From Ceriagrion tenellum (lineage: Eukaryota > Arthropoda > Insecta > Odonata > Coenagrionidae): a stretch of DNA of 64,000 nt. Shown one piece after another: positions 1-11,974 of the stretch (positions within the stretch are counted from its first letter, which is position 1; each line of letters starts with the position of its first letter). Where the stretch lies: contig OY720644.1 in NCBI GenBank assembly GCA_963169105.1, positions 3,989,001-4,053,000 on the forward strand, in the 5' to 3' direction. The position numbers and the translations under genes were made by a program. Under the pieces are notes generated by a model. That model saw only the letters and a list, made by a program, of their open reading frames with translations, was not told the DNA's origin and searched no databases.

Positions 1-49
1 TTTATTCGATGTATATTAAGAACCACTGGACGCGGACCTATCTTGATTG

Positions 50-120
50 ATCCGGTAGCCTAGAGGGAGAGCGTTCGTCTGCGGCCACGAAAGTCTAGAG
101 TTCAAATCTTGGCGTGGCCT
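50..120 (+). repeat. tRNA-like sequence, probable SINE head or decayed tRNA
   Basis: Contains an A-box-like stretch (TAGCCTAGAGGGAGAGCG) followed about 35 bases later by a B-box-like stretch (AGTTCAAATCTTGG), the order and spacing of an internal RNA polymerase III promoter. The B box deviates from GGTTCGANTCC and the cloverleaf is imperfect, so a functional tRNA is unlikely. A tRNA-derived SINE head is the simplest reading. Confidence 0.45.
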
Positions 121-1408
121 CTTCTCGTGCCCTTATAATTTTTCCATGCGATGTGATTTTATTGTTGCCAAAACTTCGCAGGGATTCGCGGAAGGCTCAG
201 CGAATGGATATTGACCTCAACCATTAGTGTGTGTGAGTTTTACACGTATTCGGGCATTGTAAAGGAATCAGAGCGGTCTCCTTAATCGTCAAATGAAATG
301 TTTACTTCCCATTCTCGGGTTCTCGGCCACACATGATTTCTGCGTCCTGCCTGTCTTCTGACGTTTATATCCACTCACTCGCCAATTTATCAATCAATGA
401 AAAGCTATTCATGAACGAGGGAATTGACCGGATCTCAGGTTGTGTCAATTACTCGATTTAGTGAACTTATCTGATGTTACATTCACTTTATTACTTAAAA
501 ATGATTTAGTAAAGATGAGAGTTTGGTTTCATCTGCTGAATTTGTTAATTACTTATCTGAGTGAGAGATCAAATAAGTATGGAATCATCTTGAAATCATC
601 ATTAAACCGGTTTTTGAAGTTTTCCCAGCATTATTTTCTAGGTTTGCAATGGGCAATTTTTAAATTTTATGAGGAGCATTCTTACACTCACCCGAAAGTA
701 ATTCTCCGACAACAATGCACCGCAAATCTCCCCTGTGAATGTGATAAAATAATGAAAATCACCTTTTCCATGTAGCTACTAAGCAGTAATTAGATATCTT
801 CCGTATGCTTATATGTATACTCCGCATAAATCCGCTGAGTTGTCAATGGAGTAGATATTAGGAATGTGCAATGGAGTAAAAATGAGGTTAAGGCTATGTT
901 TGCCCTACATGAAGATATTAAAAGACTTTTCACAGGGTCATAAATTTCATCTCTTATGTTAGTGCTAATGGGTTTTGGAAAGGGCACTATACAGCTTTAT
1001 ATAGAATGAGAAAATTGGCGCTTGAATTCTTCAAGCGGGTTGAAATGAGTGCAGTGAATATAATGATGCCAGTTGGTTTGGGCGTAATGGTCGTTAAGGT
1101 GGTCTAACAATCGGTTATTGTTAATATGAAATAGTAATGTGGAACGGAGTTAAGAAACCTTGCATGTAGACACCTTGACAACCATTTCAAATCCTAATTG
1201 ATTGTCGATCTTTACTATCATATGATAATGATATCTTCTGTTCATTGTAAAAGAAATTCTAGTCCGGAGTTTAGCATAGGAGGGGTCATCGCATCAACTA
1301 CGCACTGTATCATGCTGGGGAGTACGATTATTTTGGTTGGACAACCGTAGCTTACGCCGGTCAATCATGAGCGCGGGGAAAAAATTAGAGGAGGGCGGTC
1401 TTGGGTAT
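121..1408. other. No recognisable gene
   Basis: AT-rich sequence. A 111-codon plus-strand frame at 440-775 has no motif I recognise, and nothing else supports it as a gene. No repeat shared with the rest of the window was noticed. Confidence 0.4.
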
Positions 1409-2051
1409 CTATTCCTTTATCAAATCTTCCAAGACCATGTTGGCCGAATGAGGGCAATTGTTTAATATCCTTTTATGAGGCACCAACACTTTTATGTGTT
1501 CGACTAAGCAAACCCTTCTGCTGGGCCCGTCGATGAAGAAAACGTTATTTGTCTTTTCTTCTGAGTGGACAGCGTTGATGATCGCATCAGCGACGCTCGA
1601 TTGTTCCTCCGTGAGCTTAATACGCCACTCCTCGGCTGTCCTGGCGGCGTCATCCGCATCCCATCTGACTGACTCGCGACGTACTACTGTGGTCACATCT
1701 TCCACCTCCGGGAGACCCAAATCCCGCAGACATCTTCCATGAGGTCGGAGCATGTGGTCGATGTCCCACAGAGCACGATGGTACGCAACCCTCTCGTTGT
1801 CCTCATTGCGCATGTAATCATCGCTGAGGGAATCCGTGAATCGCTCCCAGAGAATGGCTTCAGGTCCGCCGAACATGATGACGGCGAAAAACAGCTGATG
1901 GAGGCCTCGTTCCGTCTTGAAGAGCGCAGCCTCTTCGAGCGCGAGCTCGAATTCTAAATGTTCGTCGAGCCCCCCTGCCTATTGTTGCTTCCTGGAACGT
2001 AGCGTGGATTACGCCGTCTACCTTTTCCGGCGAAACTAAAAAAAAAGCCAT
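1409..2051 (-). pseudogene. Helitron helicase (Pif1-like) fragment, frameshifted
   Basis: A piece of the Rep/helicase protein of a Helitron rolling-circle transposon. Reading on the minus strand, the upstream part (2051 to about 1976) gives VDGVIHATFQEATIGRG. The frame then shifts at a run of six G (about 1970-1975) and continues with ALEEAALFKTERGL, a FAVIMFGGPEA stretch, then AYHRALWDIDHMLRPHGRCL and the approach to the Walker A site, FFIDGP. These are hallmark segments just before the SF1 helicase P-loop of animal Helitrons. The Walker A motif is destroyed after FFIDGP: the expected GGTGKT is absent and unrelated residues run to a stop at 1409. The Rep nuclease domain and the rest of the helicase are missing, so this is a dead fragment. 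The 63-codon frame near 1860-2051 is the upstream half of the same relic, not a separate gene. Confidence 0.8.
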
Positions 2052-2194
2052 TGTCGTTACTTTGTATCATATTCTATTATAATAGCTACGTCATAATCCG
2101 ACACGTGAAAAATCGGCTGGTGCGACGCGGGCTAACTGTTCTCGAATAACGGAAATATTGGAGTGATTCATTTTGAGAGCATTTTAAAACACAG

Positions 2195-4160
2195 TCAATA
2201 TATATCTTGAACAATATCACATGGCAATTGGGATCGTTCCACAATTTTCATGATCGCGAACACACACACGTTGTTTCCCGAGAACATCATTTTTCTGGCC
2301 CAATGGTTATGGAGACAACAATAGTCGAGATATTTCCTATTTGCATTGGAAATCTCAATCGATATATCCCGAAAAGTTATCAATGTCATTCATATCTTCC
2401 ATACTACTCGTAATCGCATAGCAACCAGAAATACATTCTGAAAATTTCGTAACCTTATGATCAAAAGAACTGTTAGAATTGAAGTATATCGAAATGAATT
2501 AGAAACGATACATCTCGAATCCTAATTAATGTAGTCTATGCTTTACGATGTAGTCATACGCTCCTTACGACTGCTAACAGCATAGGTACGTAAATAAGGT
2601 ATACATAGATTTAAAAGTAACGTGGAAAAATGAAAATATCGACACGCATGATGTCGAAAATTGAATCGATCGTAACTCAAAAGTTTTTCAATGGATCCGT
2701 CCACTTAACAATTTAGGATAATAAGCATGACCATATTAGACCTCTGTATGAATTTCAATGTCACATATTAAATACTTAATGAGATACGAACAACCATTAC
2801 TATTATGAAGAAGAGAAATTCGATAAATCGGTCATAACTCGAAAAAGCTTTCATCGAGTAATGAAAATTAACATTTGGCAGAATAACCTTGGCCATATTA
2901 TATTCCTCTATGAAAAAAATTCTAATATCTTAAAATGTTATTGAGTTATTGGATACCATTTCTCTTCCAAAAAACACAGAATCAATATCTCTGGGACATC
3001 ACTCGACCATGGGATGTTGTCAACATTGGCAAAGATGGAGAATCATACTAAGTATATTCCCTGATAATTTTGTCCATGTATTCCAAAGGCTAACGAAGAG
3101 AACACTGATGGAGATATTTCCAATTATATTGCATTGGAAATGGATATCGATATATCTCGAAAATTAAACAATTTCGCCGATTACTTTAATAATACTCTAC
3201 AATACCTTATAAATAATGGATATAACCTGAAACTTTCATACAATTTGGGTGGAAACTGAAGTTGATATTGAAGACTATCGAAATCTATTAGATTCGATAT
3301 ATCTCGAAAAGTAATTGATATATTTCCAGTTTTCTCATTAAGGTTCAATGCTTCTTTTGACTCAAAATAGTTTCTGCAAATTTCAAATCCATATTTATAA
3401 TAGTAACGTAGAAAATTAATGATATCGAATGGCTACTTGTCGAAAAAAAAGAATCGATCATATCTCGAAAACAAAGAAATGTATGCGCCTACTTCAACAT
3501 TTTGCCGAGTTGACTACGCCATATTATTTTCCAGTATGAATTTCATTATCAGATCATTGATAGCCGATGAGTTATTAACGGCTATTACTTTTCCGAAAAA
3601 GACAGAATCGATATATCTCGAAAACAACACAATCATAAGTACTGTTCAACATTGTCCATGATGGCATATCATACTATGTATGCGCCGTAAAAATTTCAAT
3701 CTTCAAAGCCAAATATTAACGGAAATATAGCAATGCCCCTGACTGGCTGAAAAATGGCGACGGCCGAATGTTTTTGCATAAAAATTTCGAAAAGAATTGT
3801 TTTAAAGAACCAACACGAATATTGGATTCGATTGGCAGACCTTGTAGGCACATCAATGAGACTACAAAATTTTTTCAACCTGAATTCGAAAATCTTAATC
3901 CAAATCCTCAAAACCGAAATCGAAACCCCATGAGGATGCATATTAAATCGAAAATCGACGATTACTCGAAATATTTTCGATTTTCAAATATATTTTTATA
4001 CAAAAAAATTCGACCAAAAATCTAAGTAGTTGCATCTGATCGTCAATGTCCTGCTTCGTGAAGAAGTCACTCGAAACAGATTAAAATCGTTTCCCCATAA
4101 GAGCCCATGTTAAAGTAGATCGATATATCTCGAAAACCATCGACATTTTCAACGATTTAA
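2195..4160. repeat. Diverged tandem array, unit about 155 bp
   Basis: A core resembling GATATATCTCGAAAA recurs near 2361, 2507, 2668, 2829, 2985, 3149, 3296, 3456, 3609 and 4122, with spacings of about 146-164 bp over the first nine. Other blocks recur in the same order: a CATATTATxxxCCxxTATGAATTTCA-like block (about 2735, 2895, 3520), a block ending in GAGTTATT (2940, 3570), and a TTTTCCGAAAAA-like block just before the core (2960, 3590). This is an old satellite-like array of roughly a dozen monomers, heavily mutated. Short frames inside (2949-3167, 3419-3661) share residues only because they lie in the repeat. Confidence 0.65.
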
Positions 4161-4701
4161 GATTTTTCCTCCCGATGAATTTTTTTAAATTTTAACATCT
4201 CCAAATCTCAAACTCGTGCTCCCAGTAGCTTGGGATACTAATTTGTATCAATGTCAGACAGTGAATCAGTTTGCAGCTATACATAGCGCAGCGGACAAGT
4301 TGAAAAGGTTAACATATATTACGAAAAGTCTCTCAACCTGAGTCATGTGTGCACATGACCACGGTAATTTATCATTGAGAATTAAGTTGGTATTTATATA
4401 AAGGATGAGGATGTTTAATAGCCTAATAATCAATCCATCCCCCTCCATTCTCGATTTCCCGACCAAGTCTCTGAGACATGGAGTTGCCCACATTTTGACA
4501 TCATCTTACTGGGTCCATTTTCCATCCTTCCTCCACAATTTTCCATATTGCGTCTAAATTTGGGGCCGTTTCGTTTGAGGGAGTGATAAACGTTTCTTTC
4601 TCGCATTTTCCTAATAAAGAATGTCCAAATACTTCCAGTGGATTTGATATCTGGGCTCCGTGCAGCCCGCTCCATCTGTGTTAAATGGTTTATTTTGAAC
4701 C
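4161..4701. other. No recognisable gene
   Basis: Unrecognised sequence between the tandem array and a LINE. Two overlapping minus-strand frames of 75 and 81 codons (4266-4675) match nothing I know. Confidence 0.4.
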
Positions 4702-5960
4702 ATCTACATCTACGTCATACCCTGCAAGCCACCCAAAGGGTGTGTGGCAGGGGGTGCTTCCACACCAGGCATGCATGAATGATATGGTAGAACACCGAAA
4801 TTACATTGAAACCCGCGTACCACACATGCAAAGCGCCAATTACAAATCTAATACCCAAGAAACATTCTATCTCCAATCGTTCTAACATGCAAGGGATACA
4901 AAGACTACTACTACAGATTCAAAATATCATGCATAAATAAGAACATCATTATTTACATCATGCATACATAAGAAAGAGGAGAATATAATGAGAAAGATTA
5001 ACTGCCTGCCTATTGTCAATACTCGAACTATTCATGACGACGATCACAGCTGTTATGGTCCCGAATGGTACGCGGAAAAAATGACATTTTATATCTTTCG
5101 GTTCTACAATCTAGCCCTCTAATTTTATTGGCGCGATCTAATCTGCCGTAGTACGAGGGGGTTAATAGTATGTTTTTTACGTCGTCAGTGAAATGATTTT
5201 CCTGAAATTTATTTAGGAGGTTAAGCCTATAATTTAATCTACGCTGTGATAACGATTCCCATCCTAATTCTTCTAACAGTCCAGACACACTAGCCAACTT
5301 ATCGTAGCATCGTTTCACAAACCTAGCTCCTCTTCGCTGTACGCGATCTAACTCTGATATCAACCCCGTTTCGTATGGATCCCATACACTAACAGCATAT
5401 TCCAGATGAGGCCTAACGATTGAAAAATAACAACGTTCTTTCACTTTCTCATCACATTTTCCGAGTACTATCTTGATAAAGCCTAGCTTCCTGTATGCTT
5501 GACCGCATATTTCCCTAATATGTTTTCCCCAAGATAGGTCGTGAGTAATTGTGACCCCTAAGTACTTAACAGACTCGGCGTGAATAATTTCCGTATTATT
5601 AATTCTGTAAGCCCTACCTGGCCTATTTTTCTTTTTCCAAAAGCTGACTGCTACGCACTTTTTTATGTTTAGTTCCATCTGCCACTTTTCGCACCAAGCA
5701 TGAATAGCAAGTAGGTCGATTGTTAATGAGTCGCTATCTTCGGAATTGTTAATATCCCTATGCACAACCGCGTCGTCTGCGAAGAGTCTAAGCTTACTTT
5801 TAACGACGTTACTAATATCATTAATGTACATGAGAAATAAAAGTGGACCAATGACACTTCCCTGAGGGACACCCGATGTAACGCTAACTGTGTTTGACAT
5901 GATACCGTCTATGACAACCCTTTGTTCCCGCCCATGTAAGAATTGATTAATCCAACTAAT
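4702..5960 (-). mobile_element. LINE family 1, 5'-truncated copy
   Basis: Non-LTR retrotransposon of the CR1/L2/Daphne-like part of the Jockey superfamily. The 3' end lies at 4702 and, read on the minus strand, has a small hairpin (CACCC-TTT-GGGTG) followed by TGTAGA-type repeats. The 5' break at about 5960 abuts a short CCAT-rich repeat, as expected from incomplete reverse transcription. The copy closely matches the one at 21800-23835 over its whole length, including the 3' UTR, so the two are close relatives and fairly young. Confidence 0.88.
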
Positions 5961-5987
5961 CCATCCATCAATCCATCTATCCATCAA
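5028..5987 (-). pseudogene. Reverse transcriptase C-terminal part (LINE family 1)
   Basis: 319-codon frame. It opens inside the palm with SWINQFLHGREQRVV, then VTSGVPQGSVIGPLLFL (motif B region), LRLFADDAVVH (catalytic FADD, motif C), SVKYLGVTITHDLSW (motif E region), then the conserved C-terminal RPHLEYAVSVWDP and RVQRRGARFVKRCYDK segments. The N-terminal endonuclease and RT motif A (LDFRKAFD) are absent because of 5' truncation. The first ten or so codons come from the flanking CCAT repeat, not from the LINE. It cannot encode an active polymerase. Confidence 0.88.
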
Positions 5988-8544
5988 CTAATCAATCCAT
6001 CTAGAATTAGGACGTTTGTTAACTTGCAAATATTCCTAATTGCGGACGAAAAATGAATATTGATTATCATTTGAATAAACATAGTTCTCATTATAGCTGA
6101 AAATTTGATGACATTCGTTTAATGGTGGTGAGAAATAGGATTTTTTACATTTAAACACCAATTAAAAGTTCAGTTGGTGAAAGTGAAAGGCGAAACATCT
6201 ATTTGGGTGATTTTTCGACAGACATAATTGCCTTTAATAAATCTACTACCCAATTCCTCCACCTGGGAGAAAGATGAGGCATACTTAAAGGCTGATAACA
6301 TCTTTTTTCCTCCAAGAATTTGGGGAGAGGCCGCTAAAACTTTGATAAATATCTCTGCTAGCGCTGTCTGCTCTGCTTATCCATCTGTCGACGCTCGTCT
6401 CAATGAAGTAGTCATCAGTAAACCTTAGCGAAGTTCCAGGTGATGGTGGTGGTCGGGGTAGATTGTTGTTGTGAATGATGCATAGGTTTTTGCTGCGCCA
6501 AAAAGAAAAGGCTCCTCGCGCTTCAAAATGTTCGGAGGCACGCGTCGAATACTTGTGAGGGAGAGAAAGAAGTCAAATACCACTTCTTTCCAGTGGATTA
6601 AACAACTGGCGTCCGAAACATAATCTTTGGCAGAAAAGGTATCGCCCGCAACATAAGGGGAAAATAACCTCTTATTAAAGGCATACTACGTCCCAAATCA
6701 ATACATATGTTCATACATTCCAAGTTTGACTAGATTAGTATTGGCGAAGCTTTGTTTTGACACGGGGAAACCTTTTGGGATTCTCAAGATTCTCACAAGA
6801 TTACTTGTTGCTTTAACAAAGACTGTCAGCTGGCCTCAAATGCCAAACACGATGGGAACTAATGGCGTTTCATTAGAATGGTCTGTTCTGATAAGGTGAA
6901 ACCCGAGAACAACTGCTTTCTGTTTGTTTGCCAGAGTGTGCTGTATCCTTTTTCCTTTTCTTATCGTTCCATTAAATGTTCTCAGACAATATCACCACGC
7001 ATTGTGAAAGTGACTCAGTTCACAGTAACTCATACGGACGCAAATAAATACACCAAAAGGATACGAAACTCCATCTGAAATTCGCTCCTTGAAATAAGAA
7101 ATCCCAGTAGTTGTAACTGGGTAACAAACCTGACTTGCGATCATGGTTTTTCATAATGCTATTGTTCAATTGCGCTCATGATTTCAAAAACGCGATCGTC
7201 ATCAAGAAAGATCAGGTGCTTCACAGCAGTGTAATACGCTCTCAGGACTTTGAGCATTGCCCTACCAATGCGGCTTGCCTTATGGATGACGATAACGAGC
7301 ACGAGAAGGAAAGAACCGTAATCCCACCCCTGGTCAAAACATTTTTGGGTTGTGAGTTCAATTTATGCTCAATTATGATTTGGATGGCAAAATAGATTTT
7401 TACATGGCGAATTTTCTCTTTTCTATTTATAAAATTTCGTATCATTAGCTAATTATTGCAACTGAGTATAACATTAATTCATATCACCAATTATTGACAA
7501 TTCAAATAAAAAGTCATCTGCGTTCATTGAAAATTGAACACGGACCACTCTTACGCTGCCCAAATACGTCTGACAGCCGTAAAAGTAACCGTAATCTATT
7601 AATTTATTTCATTTATGACATTTTACTTAAAACTGAAATCTGTTAAAAGCCTTTTATGGCTAATACATAAAAGATATTATGCAGTCAGACGTAAAAGAGT
7701 TGTTTATCCATAACTACACCTAATTTGGGTTTAATTTTTCTGAATGTTTATTCGTATGTTCTGCATTTACTAGATATAGCTTCACAGTGAACGGCTCGTC
7801 AGCAAACTTCCCGTGATAAGATGAAAGAAACGTCGGAAAAATATATCTAGATAATTCGGTATGAATGCGAGCACATTAATTTTTAATTCATGAAATCATA
7901 TATTTGCGTATATTTTAATAGATTAATCCCATTCTGACAAACCAAGGATGGATTTATATTGGGTCGTGAACGAATCATAAAGAAAAATCCGTTTGGAGAT
8001 CGAAACTTTATCAATCTACACATTGAAAATCGTGAAAAATTACATCGCGTAGACTAAATCTACTTTAATTAAATCTTTTTTGTATCAACACTTGGTGCGA
8101 ATAAATTTCGATTTATATTAGCGTCATTCAAAAAGCACCTCGAAAATTCGACCATAATGAATATCCCTTGGTGATAGCAGATGAAGATTTCAGTATATAT
8201 TCCGTGTTGGGTGGGATAGTGTATATTTGTTATAAACAGTCTTTCAGTAACAATGATGTTAATTGACGTAAGAAACATGCTTAAATATACACTGCAATCT
8301 ACCGCGACTGAATTCACGAATAATATAAGAAGACAGCTCGAAAAAGAGGCGATTGATGACTAAGTTCTAGGCTCCGGCAAATGTGAGTTCCATTGCGGAT
8401 TTCAAATATTTGCGGTAGACGATGTCTCCCTCAGTGTTGCCAGTCTTTGTAAGTGTATGCTGCTCCCAGAAGTTCCCAAGAATGCCGCATTCTGGCGCTC
8501 GAAAAATTTTGCGTTAATTTCTTCCGCCACTGTACATATAGTAA
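5961..8544. other. No recognisable gene
   Basis: About 2.6 kb with only short open frames (82 codons or fewer), none with a familiar motif. A short TCCATC-type repeat occupies about 5958-6000, at the LINE junction. I see no splice-bounded coding block or RNA gene. Confidence 0.4.
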
Positions 8545-9144
8545 GAGTAAGTATATATAGAGTGGCAAAGCAATGCTAAAAACTGGACATAAATTTTTGA
8601 GAGCTTTGGGAAGAATTTCTCAGGTGCCAACACTTTAGGGGAGGATGAATTTTGGCTTGCGGAGAAGGCCACTTGGAGGCGTAAGTGGTACTCAGTGATT
8701 TGACATCAACATACAGAGGTGGATTTGCCATGGCTGTTGTGTGCTTTTAATCGAGTATCAATGTTTTGTTGTCCCTATGATACATCGGTAAACAATTGAC
8801 TCCGTGTTTGGTAATCGCGTGTCTTATCATATTGACGCGAATTCAATTCATTATAGACGATGCTCATTAAAGGCACATTAAAGTACATGTTTAATTTGGG
8901 CTCGACGACTCAATAAGATTTGTGACCGTTGCTATGGCTCGATTAGTAAACATCCAGGCATTGAAATCATCATAAGAACATCATGTGACTTATGCGACAC
9001 TAAATGATGTAGCCGTGTGCCAAAGCTCATTTGTTCCGGCTTGTCGTGCAACTTCGATACAACTGTTCCATCTATCGGCCAGAGTATTATTTAATAACTC
9101 ATCCGAATCCCCCTATGTCTTTGCCACTCTATATGCACTTCCTC
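8545..9144. mobile_element. 600-bp TIR element, copy 1 (non-autonomous DNA transposon)
   Basis: The left end, GAGTAAGTATATATAGAGTG then GCAAAG, is mirrored at the right end, which reads CTTTGCCACTCTATATGCAC then TTCCTC. The whole unit recurs at 53046-53890 in the same orientation with many small differences. No transposase frame is present. A target duplication is not clear, so I do not assign a superfamily. Confidence 0.65.
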
Positions 9145-11477
9145 TTTGGTAATATACACATATTGACTAGAAAATGTGGGAATCTTGCTGGACTTCAGTT
9201 GGCAATCGTTTGGTTGTCTTTGTTCCTCTGACTTTGATATATAGGTCACTCCCTTCATGAAATTCACTCCCGTATTCAAAATACATCAAACTTACTGCTC
9301 TAGCCAACTAACGCCGCGCCGAGGGACATCGACTTTAAGGCGAAAAATATCCTTTCTCGGAGATGGAAGGAAAATATTTTATTGGTCGCAGTCGCAGACG
9401 AAGGCCATCATTAACAGCAGTGGATGAAGGTTGACGACCATTCGAATGATAGTTCAAGAGGATTGTGCGGGAAAATTGTCTCGGAAACCGTAGGAACAGT
9501 TTTCGAAGATCTTCCATGGAGGACTTATTGCAAAATGAAATAAATTCAAATTATTCATTACCCGTGTATAATGAAGTCAGTTTGAAATTAGCAAGCTCAA
9601 CAAAAATCTAACTTACAATCAAAAACTTCCATTTAACTTCAATTAAAAATCTGAAGCGCCATTGCTTCAAAAATTGAGCATCAAACCACAGTCTTCGCTG
9701 GTTAAAAGGAGTGAAGCGTAGTTGTGTTTCTCTTTTATAAAAGTGACATTCTTTTAACAGAATCTGACAAAAGAATTGAATTTGAAATAAATCATTTGAC
9801 ATTAAAATTACTGAAACAAATAAAAGTTAGTTATTTTCAATAAGCTTCAATGAAAGTAAAGCAAAATTTTACAAGAAATAGCGTTCATTAAAAATATGTT
9901 CCTCGATTAACAGTATGCAAAGTAACTTTGTGTTGCTTTCAATTAGATAGGTAAAGTCATCACGGAAAACAGAATATTAACAACGATTAAAACCTCAACA
10001 AGGAATTTGCCACAAGCAATTAATCATGCAGTAGTGAGTCCTCATATACATAACAACTTTGCTCACTCACATCTTTAGCGGGACAACACAAAACGTGGCC
10101 TTAAAAATATACCCGAATATCCACAATAAAAATATCATAGCCGGCTCATCCAATCATGGAAATGCGAGACACTTTTCCAAATTAAAACAAATCTTTTGCT
10201 TAATTTTCTTGCGCCAGAACGATACAGGGAAAACGAAAATTGGATTCCTAATCGGCTTTGCGTGTTCTACCATTTCCAAGAAGGCGGAGAAATCAAAGCG
10301 CCCGTAAAGAAATTTGTGCCCTACTGATCCATTAGATATGCCATTGCTGTTTTCAAAAACGGTAACGAACACTAAGTATCATGCATAACCAAACAAACTA
10401 TTTCCCCTGATTCCGCCACCATAAAGAAATCGAAACGGTTACATGAAAGAGTACGAAATATCACTGCTCAATGAAGACCATGCATCATCTGCTCTTCTTA
10501 TTACCTCTTTGCCTCTCATTTCGACCCTTTCACCCGGAGAGGTTAATCGGCAAATATGTATTTGCTAAAGGGAAAAAAAAGCGATTTACCGACAATTATA
10601 TAGCAAATTTATCACATATATGAACACTGATGTTCGTATATTGAGTTTGTATCTTTCGTAATCTTCCTCATACCTAAGGTGAATGAACCCGTGTACTTGA
10701 AGTCAAGAGTGAGATTCCAATCGCGAGGAGAAAAAGAGCCTTCAGCAGACAAGAGTCAATACCTGAAGCAACATACAGCGTAAACTGTTTTAAGCGCCCA
10801 CCCACGGACCCCTGAAATAATGACCATTTAAGGAGGAGACAGTTGAAGCGAAGGAAAAGTTGCATCGCTTATATGTAACAGAAATTCATTTCGTTTCAAA
10901 AAAATCGGCCAATTAAAGTGGTGATCGCTTAAGGGAGGTGGCCGCTTATAGGAGGTTCCGGAGTGATTGCAGAATTTTGAAAACATTAGCAAAATGCTTT
11001 ACTTGAATTATGAAATTATGCAATTGCAAGGATCAGAAACATTGACTAGCAGGAAGAAAAATGATAAATATTTAGGTCTTGTAAGAGGTTGGTGGCTACT
11101 GATATCCAATATTTGAATTCCCTGATTTTTCCATAACTTTTCACCAATGGATTTACTAATTTCCCTGACTGATCGCCAAAAGGTCACCTATTATTGGAAT
11201 ATTTTTTTCTGCTGAATTTAATTTTCAAGAGCAGCTTTAAATTTTCTAATCATTGTCTCTTATTTTTAGAACTGCAAGCATGTATTTACTATAAGCCAGT
11301 GTGCTCCAGCTACCTCTCGACCTGAGTTTCGGAAGTTAAAATAAACGCGAGGTAAAATTTTTCGAACAACATAGCCTCGGATTCCTTATGATGAGCGTAA
11401 TACATTGTGATCATGATTTTTAACACTCCTAGGCAAATATCGCAATTAGGATATACAAAAGGGATACATTGTACGTC
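9145..11477. other. No recognisable gene; traces of dispersed repeats
   Basis: AT-rich sequence with frames up to 82 codons and no known motif. A segment near 10915-10960 (GGTGGCCGCTTATAGGAGG) and one near 11115-11180 (TTCCCTGAC-type phrases) look like pieces of dispersed repeats. The latter resembles sequence at 11700-11815. Confidence 0.35.
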
Positions 11478-11583
11478 TGATTCACAACTAAATAACTAAG
11501 AGTCACAAATAATAAGATTCACAACTAATAAGATTCACAACTTATAAGATTCTTAAATAACTAAGATTCACAACTAAATACTC
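11478..11583. repeat. Short tandem repeat, AATAAGATTCACAACT type
   Basis: Units of about 16-18 bp built on AAGATTCACAACTAA repeat about five times with small variation. The array is non-coding. Confidence 0.7.
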
Positions 11584-11974
11584 CACGAATTGAATGTGCT
11601 TATTCCATACACATCGGCGACGGACGTTAGTTTCAGTTGGTGAAATAAATGGCGGGAAAGACTGGTCGATAAACGTCATGGTAGAAAAATAACGAGGATT
11701 CCTATTCCAGTTTCTCCCTGACTGTTACGAGAATGCCCTGACTTTTCCAGAAATTAAAAATTCCCTCCCAATTCCAGGTTTTCCCGGTTTTCCCTGACGA
11801 TCGCCACCCTATAAGAGTCAGGGCTAGGAGGAAAAATTAACCAAAATAAGAAAAATAAAAATGTGATGGGGACATGCGATAATCGCATATAACAGTGAGA
11901 ACAACATACGAAAGACATGTCCGAGATCAAAATCAAATCCATTTAACTGAGTTACGTAAAATTCACGTAATTAT
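11584..11974. other. Unassigned; possible hAT-like repeat end
   Basis: Contains several TTCCCTGAC/TTTTCCAG phrases ending in GATCGCCACCCTATAAG near 11805-11820. Read in reverse this is close to the CAGGGTGGC start seen in some hAT-type MITEs. No full element could be delimited. Confidence 0.3.

Noticed and set aside
2195..4160. CRISPR array
   Set aside because: The repeated unit is about 155 bp and imperfect throughout, with no short exact repeats or unique spacers, and the context is eukaryotic.
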